Below, in pieces: positions 28,301-42,791 of a stretch of DNA of 64,000 nucleotides (its first letter is position 1; every line of letters starts with the position of its first letter). Where the stretch lies: NCBI GenBank assembly GCA_008360955.1, contig LUCM01000576.1, positions 1 to 64,000 of the forward strand, given 5' to 3'. The notes under the pieces are model-generated. The model was not told the DNA's origin and searched no databases. It worked only from the letters and a program-made list of their open reading frames with translations. This stretch comes from Fasciolopsis buskii. Taxonomy: Eukaryota > Platyhelminthes > Trematoda > Plagiorchiida > Fasciolidae. Both the position numbers and the translations under genes were made by a program.

Positions 28301-31300
28301 ACTCTACTCTACTCTACTCTACTCGAATCCTGAATTCGTGTTTCACTCACGCAGCAGACATCAATCGAAAGTGAGTCAGTCCACTGGCAGAGCCAAGCAC
28401 GCCTGTTGGCCGGCTTGCATTAAAGTGCGCACATTGAACGAACCGAGATTCAGAAGCTGATGAGGCTTGAGAGAATGTGAACCAGCAGACTGAAAACCAC
28501 CTACTACACTACTTGACAATGAACCTTTGTGAGTATCGGGCGTGTCATCTTTTGGGATACCATGGGTAGGCAGAGCGAGCAGGGAGATTCGGTTGGAGAC
28601 AGAAGAGACAGGTTGCGGCTTCTGGTTTTTCTGGCCTCGGTGTGGCTCTCAGTGAGAGGGCTGAGGCTGCACTACTTGACTGGATCCCAAACGGTAGCCA
28701 GCTATGCACAGGAGACCTAGAGGCTTGTGCAAAGTAAACAGCCATCGCTCTGATAGATGCAACTTGTTAGTCATTTCAGCATGTGTTAACAGACTGCACC
28801 CCGGATGCAGTCAAAGACATTTTCTATCAAAAGCTGCACAATCTCTTACGAATAACAAGACGGGGTGACTTCGCGATTTGGGCAGGAGGCAAGAATGCTG
28901 GAGTAGGTCGTCTTTCCTCGAGTAAGGCGCACTTAGGAGATCCCTTTTGGCTTGATTCCTGTCGTTCTAGAAACGGGGAACGGTTGTTGCTTTTGTGTTT
29001 AGACCATCAATTGTTTCTCGCTAGTACGGGTTTCAGACGTTCCAACTGCCGGTACGCCACCTGGCGTCCGCTCTTTTCTAGTCAGTGGTGGACCCAAATC
29101 GATCAACATCGCTATTAGCTACAAATGGCAGGGCCGTCTACCGAACTGTTGGTCGTACTAGATACTGCCCTTGACTCCGATCACGCATTAGTATTCACTA
29201 AGATATCCATGTTCTTTTGTGGGTGCTCAAAACGCACGTCGCAGCGTGGGTTGGATTGGGATCAGCTATTTGATCTGATCCACCTTTTATTCTTTCAAAG
29301 CTCACTGGCTGAAGAGCTAGGATTGCTCCAACCTCAAAACAGTAATGAGCACTGATTGCCTTTCAAGAATGCCTTGCATTCTGGCTGGCTTAGTGAGTTG
29401 TGGCCTAACCCGTTTCACCTCATCCGAGCTACCGGTAAGAAAGCTTTGGGTGTCAGCAATACGATCTGTGAAGTTGAGGTTTCCTATCCACGGCCAGCAG
29501 TATCGTCTTGTATACTGAGTGGAACACTTTCAAGCACAATTTATGTGGTTCTCAGCGTCATTTCTCTCAGCTATTTTGGCAATCGTCCGGTGGCCTGTTA
29601 CAACAGATCCACCTAATAAGGGGAAAATCCTCAGGGAAATCCGAGCCCTGGGACGTCATAAAGCTCCAAGGTCCGATGGCCTTTTCTCAGCTTTATTTGA
29701 GGATTACGGAATGTAATTGGTCAGATACTGTGCCCATCACGACCATTTCGGGGTCCCACGAATGAAGGACCTCGACAACATCGACGTGCAATCGGACGAG
29801 GTGCGATGGGTTGAACGCATCCAATCTTCATGTATTAGAAACGCTAAGGTAATCGAATGCAGACAGTGTTCATCTGCTCACTGTTTTTTGCGACACTCAG
29901 TTCAGTCATTTCGTTTTCAACCCGTCTGGACTGCGAGCCTAACTTCGAATGACAACGCTGAATTAGTCTTGTTAAACGCGTGCGCTCGCAGTTTGTCAGC
30001 TGCATGTGATGAGTTTAAACGGTTACATCCTAAGGTAAAGAGATTTGCACCGTCCCACTTTGAGGAGACTGAAGATCAAAGTTGTGGAAACGGGTTCCGT
30101 TGGTCGCAGGCATCGTTCAGCGAACTACCATCTACCGCATGTTTAGTTAAAAATATTCTAGTGGGTATTTGCAAAAACCAGAAAAGCGGTAGTTGTTCCA
30201 ACGAAAGGTCGTATGCATGTGGCTGGATCAATACGTGTTATTACTTTAAATAGTCAACAAACCGATATGCTGAAAGCCGAGATGGAGTGAATGACTGTCG
30301 CTCATCAACCAAGCGAAATGAAGAGTTTCTTCTCTTTTATTCAACCATTGTTCTCTGTCTCCAGCCGATTCTCTGTCTTCTTTGCCTGCTCATAACAGCC
30401 CGGTTGCCAATATGCCCGACACTTGTAATGGTTCAGTAGTGGATGATTTCCAATTTCCTATCTCATTTTCTCAGGTCTCGCCAGTCGTTAAATCTCAGGC
30501 TTCTTCGACATGTGTAATCTCACGCGGACAAATCAAGAGGCATGTTAAATGCTGGAAATGTACTAGCCAACGACCGATGTCAGCCCCGTCAGTGAAACAC
30601 ATTCAATATTCGAGTGGTGTCATTTACCTAGCTGTGCATGGTACCTCACCAAGTTATTTTCATCTTACTGTGAGAGACAATGCAGCTCGAGCTGCTGGTC
30701 ATCGAGGTATAGGAATAGTGCCAATTAATAAGACCAAAATACTCCTTTCAGACTGGATTCTTGTTAATAGACGTTTATGCGCCATATGACTCCAAAAGCC
30801 ACTTGATGCTCGAAAGGATAGTCTTGCTAATTGCACCTTGTCATCTCGGCACATGTTTCAACAGACTGTGTTTTTGACCCGCCAAAGGGCAAGTTTTCTG
30901 ACTAGGTTGCCATTGTGGTTACAGGAGAAAATTTTGTGAGATTGTAATTGTGGCTGGTGATTGTGTTGCACAAATAGGAAAACTTGGTCGAGCTGAAACT
31001 TTTTTTAGGTGGGCGTTGCGCCTTACCCGCTTAGCGTGTAAATGACGGGAATAATAAGGTTAATTAGATTCGACGGCGTCTACAGTGTCAAGTGGCGACA
31101 GCTCCTAAAAAGGATCGTGAAAACTGGTTAGTCAGCCCGGATGAAACGTTGAGACAACTTGCCCATTGTTGTATTCTCTCTTAAGGTCATAGGATGTCAT
31201 TTATGCAGGTGCATCACCCCAGGACTTTTGGGTTGATTTTCACGTCGGATTCACTTCACTTGACCCAAGTCGATTGTAAGTCGAAAAAATGTCGATTTGA

Positions 31301-34300
31301 GTGACAGTCCGTTTAGGTATGAACCTTACGTGGACTCATCTCCTGGCCAGTGGCGTATAAAGTAGGTGGAGTAATTCAGAAAATAATACTAGTATGTAAG
31401 TGTTTGGAGCAAAAGCATCTTCAGGTGATATTTCACTCTCGAGAATATTTCTTAGATGAAAATAGATAAAAGTAAAAATTTGTTTTCGACATACCCATTC
31501 ACATTATCGTTACATAATCCTAGTTTGTCAATGTTCGCACTTTACCGTGGAGATAGAAAGCTGTGGTTTTTAACTAGTAGTATGCTTGCATCAATATGCT
31601 TTCTTCCCAGACTGTTTACCCCGTTGTCAAGTGTGCAGCTTTGGGATTCCCTGATGCATTGTGATCTCATTATTTACGGTCATTATGCCCTTCATCATTT
31701 ATTGGACAAATAATAGACAGTTTTTCATATATTAACCCGACTTAAAGTCTCCTCTTATCAGCTTCGTCTTCCGTTGTTCGAGGAAGCTGCGTCACAGATG
31801 CCCCCAGTCTTTCTGATTTTAGCAGTGTTCCAAGGAAGAAGTATCGTAGCATTCAGCTGCCTCGTCTAATCCTAAATTCCCACATTCGTTTGGACCTTTC
31901 GCCTTAATGACTACGCCATTTCTCAATTTATTTTGAAATTATGTCGAAGATATTAGAAGCTGTCACTCAAATTCCATCTGTGAATCCCGTTTTGATAGCT
32001 CTGGAATGTGACGTATCTCACATGAGTGTATTTTGCGGCCCGTAATGGCGTAGGCGCACTGTCTGTCCACCAGGCCAGAATTTTCGGGCAGACACAAGCT
32101 GGTCAGGCCTTTCTGACCAAGGGAACGGCCTTCACATAGTTAATACTAGTTTTCCCATAATTCCAAAATAGACGTGAAAAATGGTGTGATCTTTTTGAAC
32201 TAGTGAAAAACAAGTGACTTTTTCCTTTCCTTGAAAATTACCACTGAGCGCATTGAGAAAACACAAGTTGGCAAACAAGCTGAACTGCAGACGGTCAGAA
32301 GAGTATTCACTGAAAATGGTTCCCCAATTAGGATTAGTCGACAAGATGTTGGACACAGAACAGGAAGTTCCTAGGAGGGCGACGGTGGAGAGAAAGCCAG
32401 TATACATATCTCTGCCATTCAAAGGTGACGCGCTAGCAGAGATAGCACGACGAAGACTGACTAGCGCTATCAATAAGACATTCTACGCAGCCAAGCTTCG
32501 TATCTTGTTCAAATCCCGCCCCGTAGTGTCATTTTGGTTGAAAGACAAAGTCCCTGATTCTGCAGCCCCGTTTTGCATCTATTCCTTCACATGTTCCTGT
32601 GGGACAATGTACATCGGCCGCACGACCAGGCGCTTGTCTGAACGCATCCGTGAGCATCGCTCGGCATGGTTAGGCACTGGAATAATTAAGTCACTTAATA
32701 GCACAGGCTACCCACACCGTGACTGTGACGCAAGCTTTCCGGACCCTGTATAAGGTAAAAGGTCAACAATCCAGGCTAAGTGGCAAAGAGTCGCCTCTTA
32801 AGCACTGCGGAAGCTGTCGCAATCCGTCTTCACAATCCTCCACTGTGTTCTCAAAAACAATTTGTGGTTGTGCTTCAAATCCCCTGACCCACCCTCCGGC
32901 CCAATGCAAACCCTAGACAAAAAAAAACAATTAACACAACACATTCAGGTTATGCATGTAACACCACAAATCCCTTCCCCACCCATATTTATACCTAATT
33001 TTTTCCTTCTTTCTTTGCTCAATATATCCGTGTTCGTTAGTACAAAAAAATCTGGCTGTCGCACGGAAAAATAATTGATCGTCGTGCTTATAATCGGTAC
33101 ACAGTTGACGTATGAACTTAACTGGTTCAGAGTGTGGTCAGTTCGTTGGAATTTGATTCCGGTGCTCGCAGTTCGATTGCACTTGCTATCTCCCATGACT
33201 TCCGAGTTCAAAAGTAGATTACTTGCGAGTAAGCACAATGAACTCCTACAATTATCTGTTACTGTTGTTCTCCGGGCTATGCAACCCTATTGTAACGGGC
33301 CACTCTTCCTTGCACTCGCCATTACAATAAAAACTGGTATTTTGCGCCCCAATAATTTGCTTACAGGCTGATTCAATAAATTTTCAATAATGTTTATCCA
33401 TTTTGTCATTGTTTTTTCTGTCAATTCAGATTGTGAATTTAGCAGCAAAGTTGGCAATTGTGAATCCGAAACAGACCCATTTGTTGGCACAATATGTGTT
33501 CACTTTGGCACGCTACGATCAAAGCTATGACATTCGCGATCGATGTCGCGTGCTACGTGCTCTTATCTTCCCACAATTATTGAATGAGGTTAGTTGTCAT
33601 CTATTGGGTGCAATGTGAGGTACACAAACACCTGGCTTGTTTTTTCTCAACGCTGATGCATGTGCGTGTAGAAATACACTCCGTTTGTGGTTTTAGTTGT
33701 CTTCGTGATGCCAGTTCAGGTTATATGCTTTACTGGCTTAGTAATGACAGTTCAGTCAGTATTTGGCTTATCTCTAATTTAGTGTTTAGAATTCTGGTCC
33801 GCCGTTTGTTATTTTACGATTCTGTTGAAATGTCACAATATCCTCAGCTCCTGTCAGCAGACAATGCTCTGTCGAGAATATTTTCAGTGGTTATTGAATT
33901 CCCACCGCGCATTTTATGAGCCGCTACCTTCCTCGTCCCAAAGATAGCTTGTTACTGCCTTTTGTCACTAATTGCATCGGGCTCTAAGCCGGTTGGCGAG
34001 TTGTATTGGCTTTGTCATTCCCCGATTATTGGTTTGATTAACGTTAGTAATCACGTCATGATTACTGAATTCTTAGCAGTTGCGTCTAATATGGAAAATA
34101 TGTTGTGTTTCGTTTCGAATTGGATCGTCGTCATTATTCAGCGTTAAAGAGCCGGATGAGCCCCATTGACCATGGGTGGCTCTGTCACCGTTAGACGTTG
34201 CAATAGAAAAATTGAATATATACGACTGTCAAGGAGTGTACTCAAAGGGCGGGAAATGAAAAAGATCCTTCCAGTGGTCACCACTCGGAGTGCAGTCTAA

Positions 34301-37300
34301 CTGTACGAACAGACTATGGATTCCGCGTGCGAAATCCGGGGCAGCGGTTGTTTGCTCCGATCAACATCCGTACAATCAAGTGACGCGTGGAGTCCCAATT
34401 CCAAGCCAAATGATACGATGCTATCGATGAAGATAACTGGCTAATTTGATAAATCATGCAAAACTCAGATCGTGAGCTGTCTGCTCCACAAAATATTGCC
34501 CAAAATCACTCCTTTAGACACAAAAAAGGTGAGAAGTCACAACATACCAAGTAATAGCAAGACAGCACGCAAGTGTCCATTGGGGCGTAATCCGATTCTG
34601 TACCGATCTGTATGACCGGGTCAGACACGCGGAATTAGTCATACACTCACTCGCGTAATCCATCTACGGAATAGGTTCATTGGCCAGCATTAAACCAACC
34701 GGTAAAAGTTGTCATGTTGCCGCAAGGGATGGATCGAGTCAGACACAAGTGTGTGTGTGTATATATATATGTACGTATGTGTTCAGCGTCAGTTAAACTG
34801 AAAGGAGGAGCAGTGCGAATCGGGCCAAAGGCAGCATGTGGACGCCAATAGTGCCCATGTCAGCGGTAGCAATTCGACCGTATTCTACAGTGTCCCAGCC
34901 GATTGATTCACAGACCTTTTGAATCCCCGCTACGAAGACGTGAGATACCTATTTTACATACGTTTCCCTTAGATTTCCTCACTCTCCCCTCCCACGTCTT
35001 CTGCTGACGTCCATACGGTTTCTTCCACTCCCTGAGTGGGACGGAAAACAAAAGACGGTACGGTAGACTGATTTTGTGCAAAGCTTCGTTTGTTATTCGA
35101 AGTTGAAAATGAGTCCATGTGATATTGCTAACTGCATCTCTCATCAAGCTTTGGTGAAAACTCAATTTTATCCAGAACCTAAGGTCATCTCGCTTTAAAC
35201 GGGTCGGATCAAGAAGTGTCTGAACATTTTGGGGTTTGTCCTTACTAAGATCACTTTTGTGCAGATGACAAGATGTGACAAAGATATACTGCACAGTTTA
35301 CCCCTAATGGTATTGAATGCTTCATTTTAAACAGTCCTGAGACTGTAAACGAGTCATACCGTTTATTCCTCTGGCACTTTTCGCATGACTTCCGTATTTC
35401 CAGTAAATCTGTTTTAAGTGTACTGGGCAATCAAATGACTTAAATTAGTGAGAAAGCTTTAATTTGAATTTAGCTTCTCCTAGCAAATGAAACTGCATGC
35501 TGCATGAAGAAAGGTAATGAATTCAGTGATTGCTGTGTGATTATTCACGCACCAAATTGGCTGGTTTTCGAAGGTTGGTTACTGGGTTACGTGGTCGTTT
35601 AATGGAAGCAAATGCAGAATAACTTGCCAAAAGTTCATTTGAAATATATCGTCATCTTTGTGTGATGATAATTTGGCTGACTGGCGACAGAAACATCCAG
35701 ATGCTCTGCTTAGGTCCTTTACTGGATGTGAAACTTACTAGCCTCTTTTTGGAGATCCATGACTGCAAGATCACCGTTCGTTGTAGTCAACTTCATCAAT
35801 GAACATCCTCACCTTTCTATTTAGATTTGACTTAGTCGTATTTTAAGAAATCTCTGTTAAAAGAGGTAGGTATATCGACATTTCGAGGTCAACAAGTACA
35901 GGAAACGAAACTACAGTGTTATCACTATCACCAGCTGGATTGCATCACAATTTTTGGTACCATTAGGACTGTCAGCTGCAGAGCACGCTATCGTCCTACT
36001 TTCTCGTTTGTTCATCTGGGCTGTTGAAATCAGTCTTCTTTGAGGCAAACCTTTTCAGCGTTTGTGGAACTGACTCTCCAGCGACGTAATTGACGTTTGA
36101 TCCTCAAGGCTAAATAATTAAGAGTCGTGATGCACGCATTTTGGATCTCGGTTAAAGAATTACAGAGTTTGGCTAGAACTTAGTAGAAAAAATATAGCGG
36201 GTAATAGGAGTGTGTTGGTTACATTTTCCACTTCTCTTGATTGTTGATCTAAGTCTTTGAAATAGAATCGAAATATATGCGCACTGAGACCGGTTTTTAA
36301 TCGGGCATAGTGTAAGCTGTGAGCATGCAAAGGGGTATTGGCAAGGGCATGAACACAATGAAAATAATTCCAGTACAGTGTGACTAGTATACGTTAGCTT
36401 GTTCGATTTTGTCGCGAGATGTGCGACTGAGTAGTGCATGCGTACGCGACGAGAGGAGAGCAGAGGAGTTATACGCAACTGCTAGAATCGTTATCCACAT
36501 AGTAAGGTCCGACTAGTCCACACGGTGTTTGTCTTTTTGCCTTTAGGTAGCGCACACAATCATCATTCTGTTTACTTTTTTGGTGTTTTTGATTTCAATC
36601 TTTGCTGATTAACCACTTCCTGGTCCAGTGGTGTGTACGATATATGATTACTTCTCTATACATCGAAATAGACCGTCCTCATGCACTAAACTTACACTCA
36701 TCTATGCATCCAGCCTTAATCTGTCTCATTCATGCGCGTTTCTCAGACTGGCTCCGGAAATTCCGTAGCAACGAACACGGTCGAATCCAAAGCGCCCGTG
36801 TTAGGCTATCTGGCTAAACATGCCCGGAAAATCTGCTTAGCTCCTAAACCAGCTCCGGTTGTGCAGTCTTTGTCAAAAGGTAAGCAGGTACTCTGTTGAT
36901 AAATCGAAATTTGGATTGCCTTCTTCACGTGTTCTGTTTGCTCTCATCGATGATGAACGTGAAAATTGTCGATGCAGTGTTTTGCGCAAATCTTGGAACA
37001 CAATCCTCACATTTACTTATGATTAGTGTATGGGACTGATGTTACCGATTGCTTCTCTAACTACACTTTTCGTGCGCAAATCTTAGGTCATCCGCTGAAA
37101 GATGTAGTCCGAGGGACAGTCAGTCGAACTATTGGAGAGATAATCTACGGACGAGCAGAACAGTCAGTCGCATGGGTATTGCAGAACTACTATCGATGAG
37201 GTAATTATTTGACGCGTAGTTAGCATCTCGGGTCTAATCGCGGAAATGATGCGCCACGTAGTGTTGTTTAGGATCTTTGTAACATGAAAATCTAATTACA

Positions 37301-40146
37301 AACATTCACGATCGCGCTTTGCCTTCGGGTGTTCCAACAATTTCATGTACTCGTTGATCCACTTATCATGAACCATTTTTTCTCTGTAAAACACCACGTA
37401 TAAATTGATATGCTTCAACTATAGCATTTCTAGGTATTACAAAGAACTAAGTTCTGTGGATCCTGAATAATCCACGCGTTTGTCACTGTTTGTCCCACTT
37501 TTTTTCTTGCTAACTTCATCTTTTTTTCAACCTTGATTGTCAACTCCAGTGGAATTACCAATTGAATAAATGGGTGACGAGCAACCAATTATGTTTAGAC
37601 TGTTCCAATAGTAATAGCTTCAATTAAAGTTACAGTGAGTCATTTTAGTTTGCATCCGACTCACTTTAGGCCAGAGGCATTTACTAAGAAAATACGACTT
37701 TTCACAATTGGGATTCATTGCCGCTCTGTCACTGTGACCTATCCTCTTGTCGTTAGAATTTTCCGATCCACGGTTTTACGCAATTGATGAATGATGCATT
37801 TCTCGGCACACACGCACCGAATCGGTGCAAAGATGATGATATAATCAGACTACTTGGAAGGTGAATAGGAAACGAGAAACTGAAATACAGTCGGTAAACA
37901 ACGGAGGTAAACAGCAATTCTATTAGTCAATTGGTTACGGTTTACAGTTGTTTGCAATCGGTACATTATACGTGGGTTTAGGAAGAAAATCGAAGGCTGA
38001 CTTTCTCCAAAGCGCGAAGTTCGAACGTTTTGTCTACAATAGGTTGTAGAATACCTGTTGAACGTACGCAAATGTAAAGTACGCGGTTGTCTTGAAACAT
38101 TATCAAAGCGGCAGAAAGTAGCGAAACTGTCAGAGAGTTCCCGAATGTCGTAAACAGGATCAACAGGTGAAATGTAAACAGCAATAGGGATAAATGTTAT
38201 GTGGACGTTCGGGTTACATTGGATTGAATTGCGACGAATTTTTATTTTAATACATATATATAAGCGTGATCCCAACGCAGAAACGTTTGAATAAGACTTT
38301 ACGGAAATGGATAAAGAAGGAAGGAATTTATAATAAACCACAACAAACCGATTGTTTCTCTTCGTGTTCTCACCGTACGCATTTTTTAGATTTTCTGGTT
38401 ATGTTTGCGTTTTTTAGAAGAATGGATTCTACAGGCAGGTCATGTAGCATTCGCACTACTGACTTTGGTTCTGTTATAATCTTTTCACTGTCGGTATATT
38501 TTCTGTCGGTCTTTTGTCACTAATTTGCCATCAAAATTACGTGGTGATTGTGAAAATTGCACGTTCTTAGATGGATGGAAGTGCCCCTTGTCTCCTAAAA
38601 TATAACTCTCCTCCTTGATTTCATTCCAGAACGGTCTAAGTTCATGTTGGGTTCCTTGTCACATCTACTAAATCGCTATGTTCCCGGCTACCGAGAACTA
38701 CCCGATTGGCCCGCGATACCTCCAAACCCATGGTCTCGAGTGGTACAAAGTACTGCCACGCCAGTAGTCAGTTCTGGGTCACCAGCATCGTCCGTTTTGG
38801 ACCAGAAACCAAATTCTCGTGTAAATCATCTGAAATCCTTGAGGGATTTCCTTTCTGATTCGGAAAGCGAAGAGGACACTGAAGAAGAAGAAGAGGAAGA
38901 AAGCGAAGGAGAAGAAGAAATGGACGAGAAACTAGGAGTTGAAGGTATGCCAAAGAATGCTGTCTACGAAGAGAAGAAGGGAGATGAAAGTAGTGACGAT
39001 GATTTGATCCCCAGAGACAATCAAAACGGAGCTCGTTCAGCTAGGAAAACTGTGAAAAGGGCAAGTCTTATGTACTTGATCTACATGATTTTCTCCCCGT
39101 TAAACTCGCCAAACACTTCCGGCCCACAGACATGGTGCTGTCTGATGCTGCACGGCATACTACAGTTCTTACTAACCCCAAAATTATGGTGCCCTTCGGA
39201 CGTAAACATAATTTCACTATTCCAAATAGCGTTTAGTTGACTGAGTGATTGCCTGATTGGTCGGTCGACTAGTTAAATAATTCATTCATTCAGTGAGTGG
39301 CAGGCGTTTCAAAATGCCCGCTTTTGCATTATTTCAGTATTACCATTCAGCTATGTTACACAAAAACAGACTCGGGCCTACGATAAAATGACCATGACTT
39401 TCATAACTTGGTCTTTATCGGTATCATCCCCTGTGCATGATACTTTCCGTTTGCGACGACCAAGTTCCGCAACTGAAATCTTTTTTCTCCACTCTCATGA
39501 GTCATGTGTGAGTCTCAAAAATTCATTTCTCTTATAGAGTCAGGCAGCTGGAGTCGTCGTACCTTAAGTCGAATTAGTACACATGTCCTTGTGTAAAAAG
39601 GATGGTCTGTATACTTGTTTACTCTCAGCTTCAACATAATTGCCATATCTGGGTCATCAAATAGTGAAGTTGAACTCACTCCAGGAAACAACGGTCCACA
39701 GCTGAAGGAATCGGACCATTCAAGCCGGACGTGATTCCTATAGGGTAATATGCTGAACGGGACATTGTTCTTCGATGGGTTCCACACACGTCACAATCTG
39801 AAACGGACAACAAAAAGGGAGAAGCAGTGTGGGCCAAGGCCCAGAAACGTATCAGCCAGAATCAACACTTACACAACCAAATCCAATATGGAAGCTCACA
39901 ACTTGCTCGTTGCAGGGTCAACGGCTAAGCAGTAAAACAAACATAGTTGCGATGTCAAAGTGATTGGAGAAGTCAGACGTTAAAGCGAATAACAACCATA
40001 AATACAAGGGAAAACCTCCAACTGCACACACGCATTAACGATGTCACTGCGGTTGGTGATGAAATGTTTGCCATCTAAACGCCAGGCTCAATGATCAGAA
40101 CCTAGCGAAACCAACAACCAGAGCTGCGACCAACACAAATTCTCAG

Positions 40147-40187
<41 letters not shown>

Positions 40188-40215
40188 CAGGAAGTAGTAT
40201 CTGGATGCGTAAACA

Positions 40216-40257
<42 letters not shown>

Positions 40258-40285
40258 TGTTTACGCATCCAGATACTACTTCCTG

Positions 40286-40323
<38 letters not shown>

Positions 40324-42738
40324 TATGTATATATATAGGTCCTCAATCTTCCGCTACGTCACACTGACAGGCTCTCAAAAAACAAGTGGAGCCGTGACAT
40401 ATCGTGCTTCTTACCGGCATGCACCTTTATTAATGGTATGAGAATTTGCGTGGGCTCGGTAGGGCAAGAAACAAGAACTTTTATCGTTTATCTTAGTCTT
40501 CCTATGGTGCGTAATCATTTGCCGTTTATTTAAAGCCCAACTTCTTCTCGCAGTATCTGATTTACAAAAGCCGCAATGAATCTATCTGTTTAAACCACTT
40601 TTTTTATTCTTTTAATGTGGCTGAACTTGTATTACCACTCGAACTAACTCTTATATTCCAATAGTTTTGTGGAAATTGCGAAATATTTGCACTCGTATTA
40701 ACTATGGCTGGCGGTGGCCAAGCGTGGAGTTTGGACTCGAAGGCCGCGGGTTCGAAACCTCCCATCGCCAGTCGGCTTTCCCACTTGGCAGTCCTCTGTT
40801 GGCCCCGGCCCCCTTCCTGAGAAATAATGTACTTTGTTATTTAATCAATAAAGGAAGTAAAAGATGAGAGAAAACCAAGGGACATTGTACCGGTCTTTTG
40901 GATTTTCATTAGCCGGAAGCGCCCGTTTCTCCCGAAGTTTTTATTTTGGTGGAATTTCACCTCCCCAATTTTCGGTCTTCAGTGAAAAATATGTTCCTTC
41001 CTCTGTAGTTGAGCATTTAATTCGTTTCCTCATCTGCTTTTTAGTGGATTCATATAAAAACCGAGAATCAACAGAACTGCAGGTTTCTCTGCTTCGACAA
41101 CCATAGTCATTTTCCTCAATTTCACTGCACGGATACACAGGTTTGTGGGATCGATTACCCACGTTGTGCATCATGCTTCCCTTGTTGCCGAGCTTGGGTT
41201 TGTATCGTTCCGGAGCCTTTATTACTCCCCACACAATCAGTCAGTCAACTCGTTTATTTTTGGCTCGGTCTTATCTCAGTCATTGGTCTCCATTCTCTTG
41301 TCGGAGCATCCGACAATTGACATCTTGTATCTATCGCTCGATCCTATATCGCTCTTCACATCCTACCAAGAATCGGCTAGCCAAATAGTGTCATAGGTAA
41401 TCGTAAACTTCCTACACTCAACGTAAACATACAAAGATTTTGATTTGGCATGTTTGTTGCATACAGATTCCCTAATGAAATCGACGGCTCAGTGATGGTT
41501 ACTTAGGATCGTGGGAAACCAGGATGATATGAAGTGCGCTCGATCAAACAAGATAGACTGAATTGTCTACTAGTACAGAAGATCGTGAACCGCCATCACG
41601 TTCGCACGATTCACATGGTTCTTGTTTCGTGGCCTTGAGTGACGGCGTTTACTGGCTGGTTGCAGATTTGATCCCATGCCCTAGCCGACCAAAGACTAAC
41701 CACTTCCATCATTTACTCGTTTTCACGGGGTAGCGAATGTGACCTAACCAATCAATTAAATCCATCTCGCTCCCGTTATCGTGGCTTATCGTGATTTCAG
41801 TAATAAGGCAAGTAAAAGATAAAAGATAAATTTCCCAATAATCAGCGGCAATAGTTTTTTTCGGTGAAGTTCACACAATGTTTCTCTTTATTTGAACTTC
41901 TGGGCTTCAGAAGTTCATCTTTTACGATTCGATTTCCCTATCGATAGCTGCTTGTAGGACTACGCCATCTCATCCGCATGGAAAATTTTACAGTCGATAT
42001 GTCCGTAGAGCAGTACTGGTAGCTTCGTTCATAAATCGTTCATCATATCGTGTGATACTGTTAAAATTCCTGCGCAAATCCAGAAAACGACATACGTAAG
42101 ATATTGCTTGTCTCTTTATAGGGCTGGATATCATTTCTGTTTCATGAAAATGAAAAACTGAAAATCACCAAGGTGCGGCTTTCTTGCGGTCCCCGTGGCT
42201 TTCTATCAACCAATACTCACCACGAACGGGGGCTATGCTTTTCCGTCACCCGTAAACCATGCCAAACCTGCCTCGTTTCTTTCTCACAATTTCATTAATT
42301 TTTGAGAAACACTAGCATTGAGAATATTTTTGGTCACCGTTCGATTAAAAATAGCATTGTTGACAGTTTTCTTTTAAGTACCAAGTGAGCTAACCTCCAG
42401 ATTACACTTCACTGATCGGGCATATTTAATAAGTTCTTTTTTTTCCTTGATGGACGATCGCCTCGTCATAATCATGTCAAATATGCCATTTCGCACTCTC
42501 CACATCGGTGTGCATTCATGGCTGGCGTTATTCAGTTGATGAACAATGGTATGCGTGCCACACTTTCTGAGATGTTATTGGTTGGAAGTGACATTGTAAG
42601 TCCGTTAGTCAACGATCAAGTCATGCGTGGGTAAACCATAGGGTGGGAAAGCAACAGTGTGTTGTGCTGCCCAGGAGGTATGATAAACATATCAGTTAAT
42701 ACGTATGCAGTTGGTTTGGGATTGATGAAAAGAACTAC

Positions 42739-42791
<53 letters not shown>

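Noticed and set aside
32233..32270. Short similarity between the start of the Penelope ORF (ATTGAGAAAAC.C.AGTTGGC) and 2123-2148
   Set aside because: Only about 25 bases with several mismatches, placed outside the aligned tail; not enough to claim a shared terminal repeat.
37086..37198. 38-codon open stretch (GHPLKDVV..) behind an acceptor-like CTTAG, in phase with exon 7, ending in a stop: possible alternative terminal exon
   Set aside because: No family similarity, no conserved counterpart in AP3B proteins, and the regular exon 8 fits exon 7 perfectly; a short open stretch of this size is expected by chance.
42480..42600. Open stretch [16 protein letters not shown] followed by GTAAGT, looking like an exon
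   Set aside because: It would not fit between exons 8 and 9 (both phase 0 and contiguous in the hinge) without evidence, and no homologous segment exists in AP3B.
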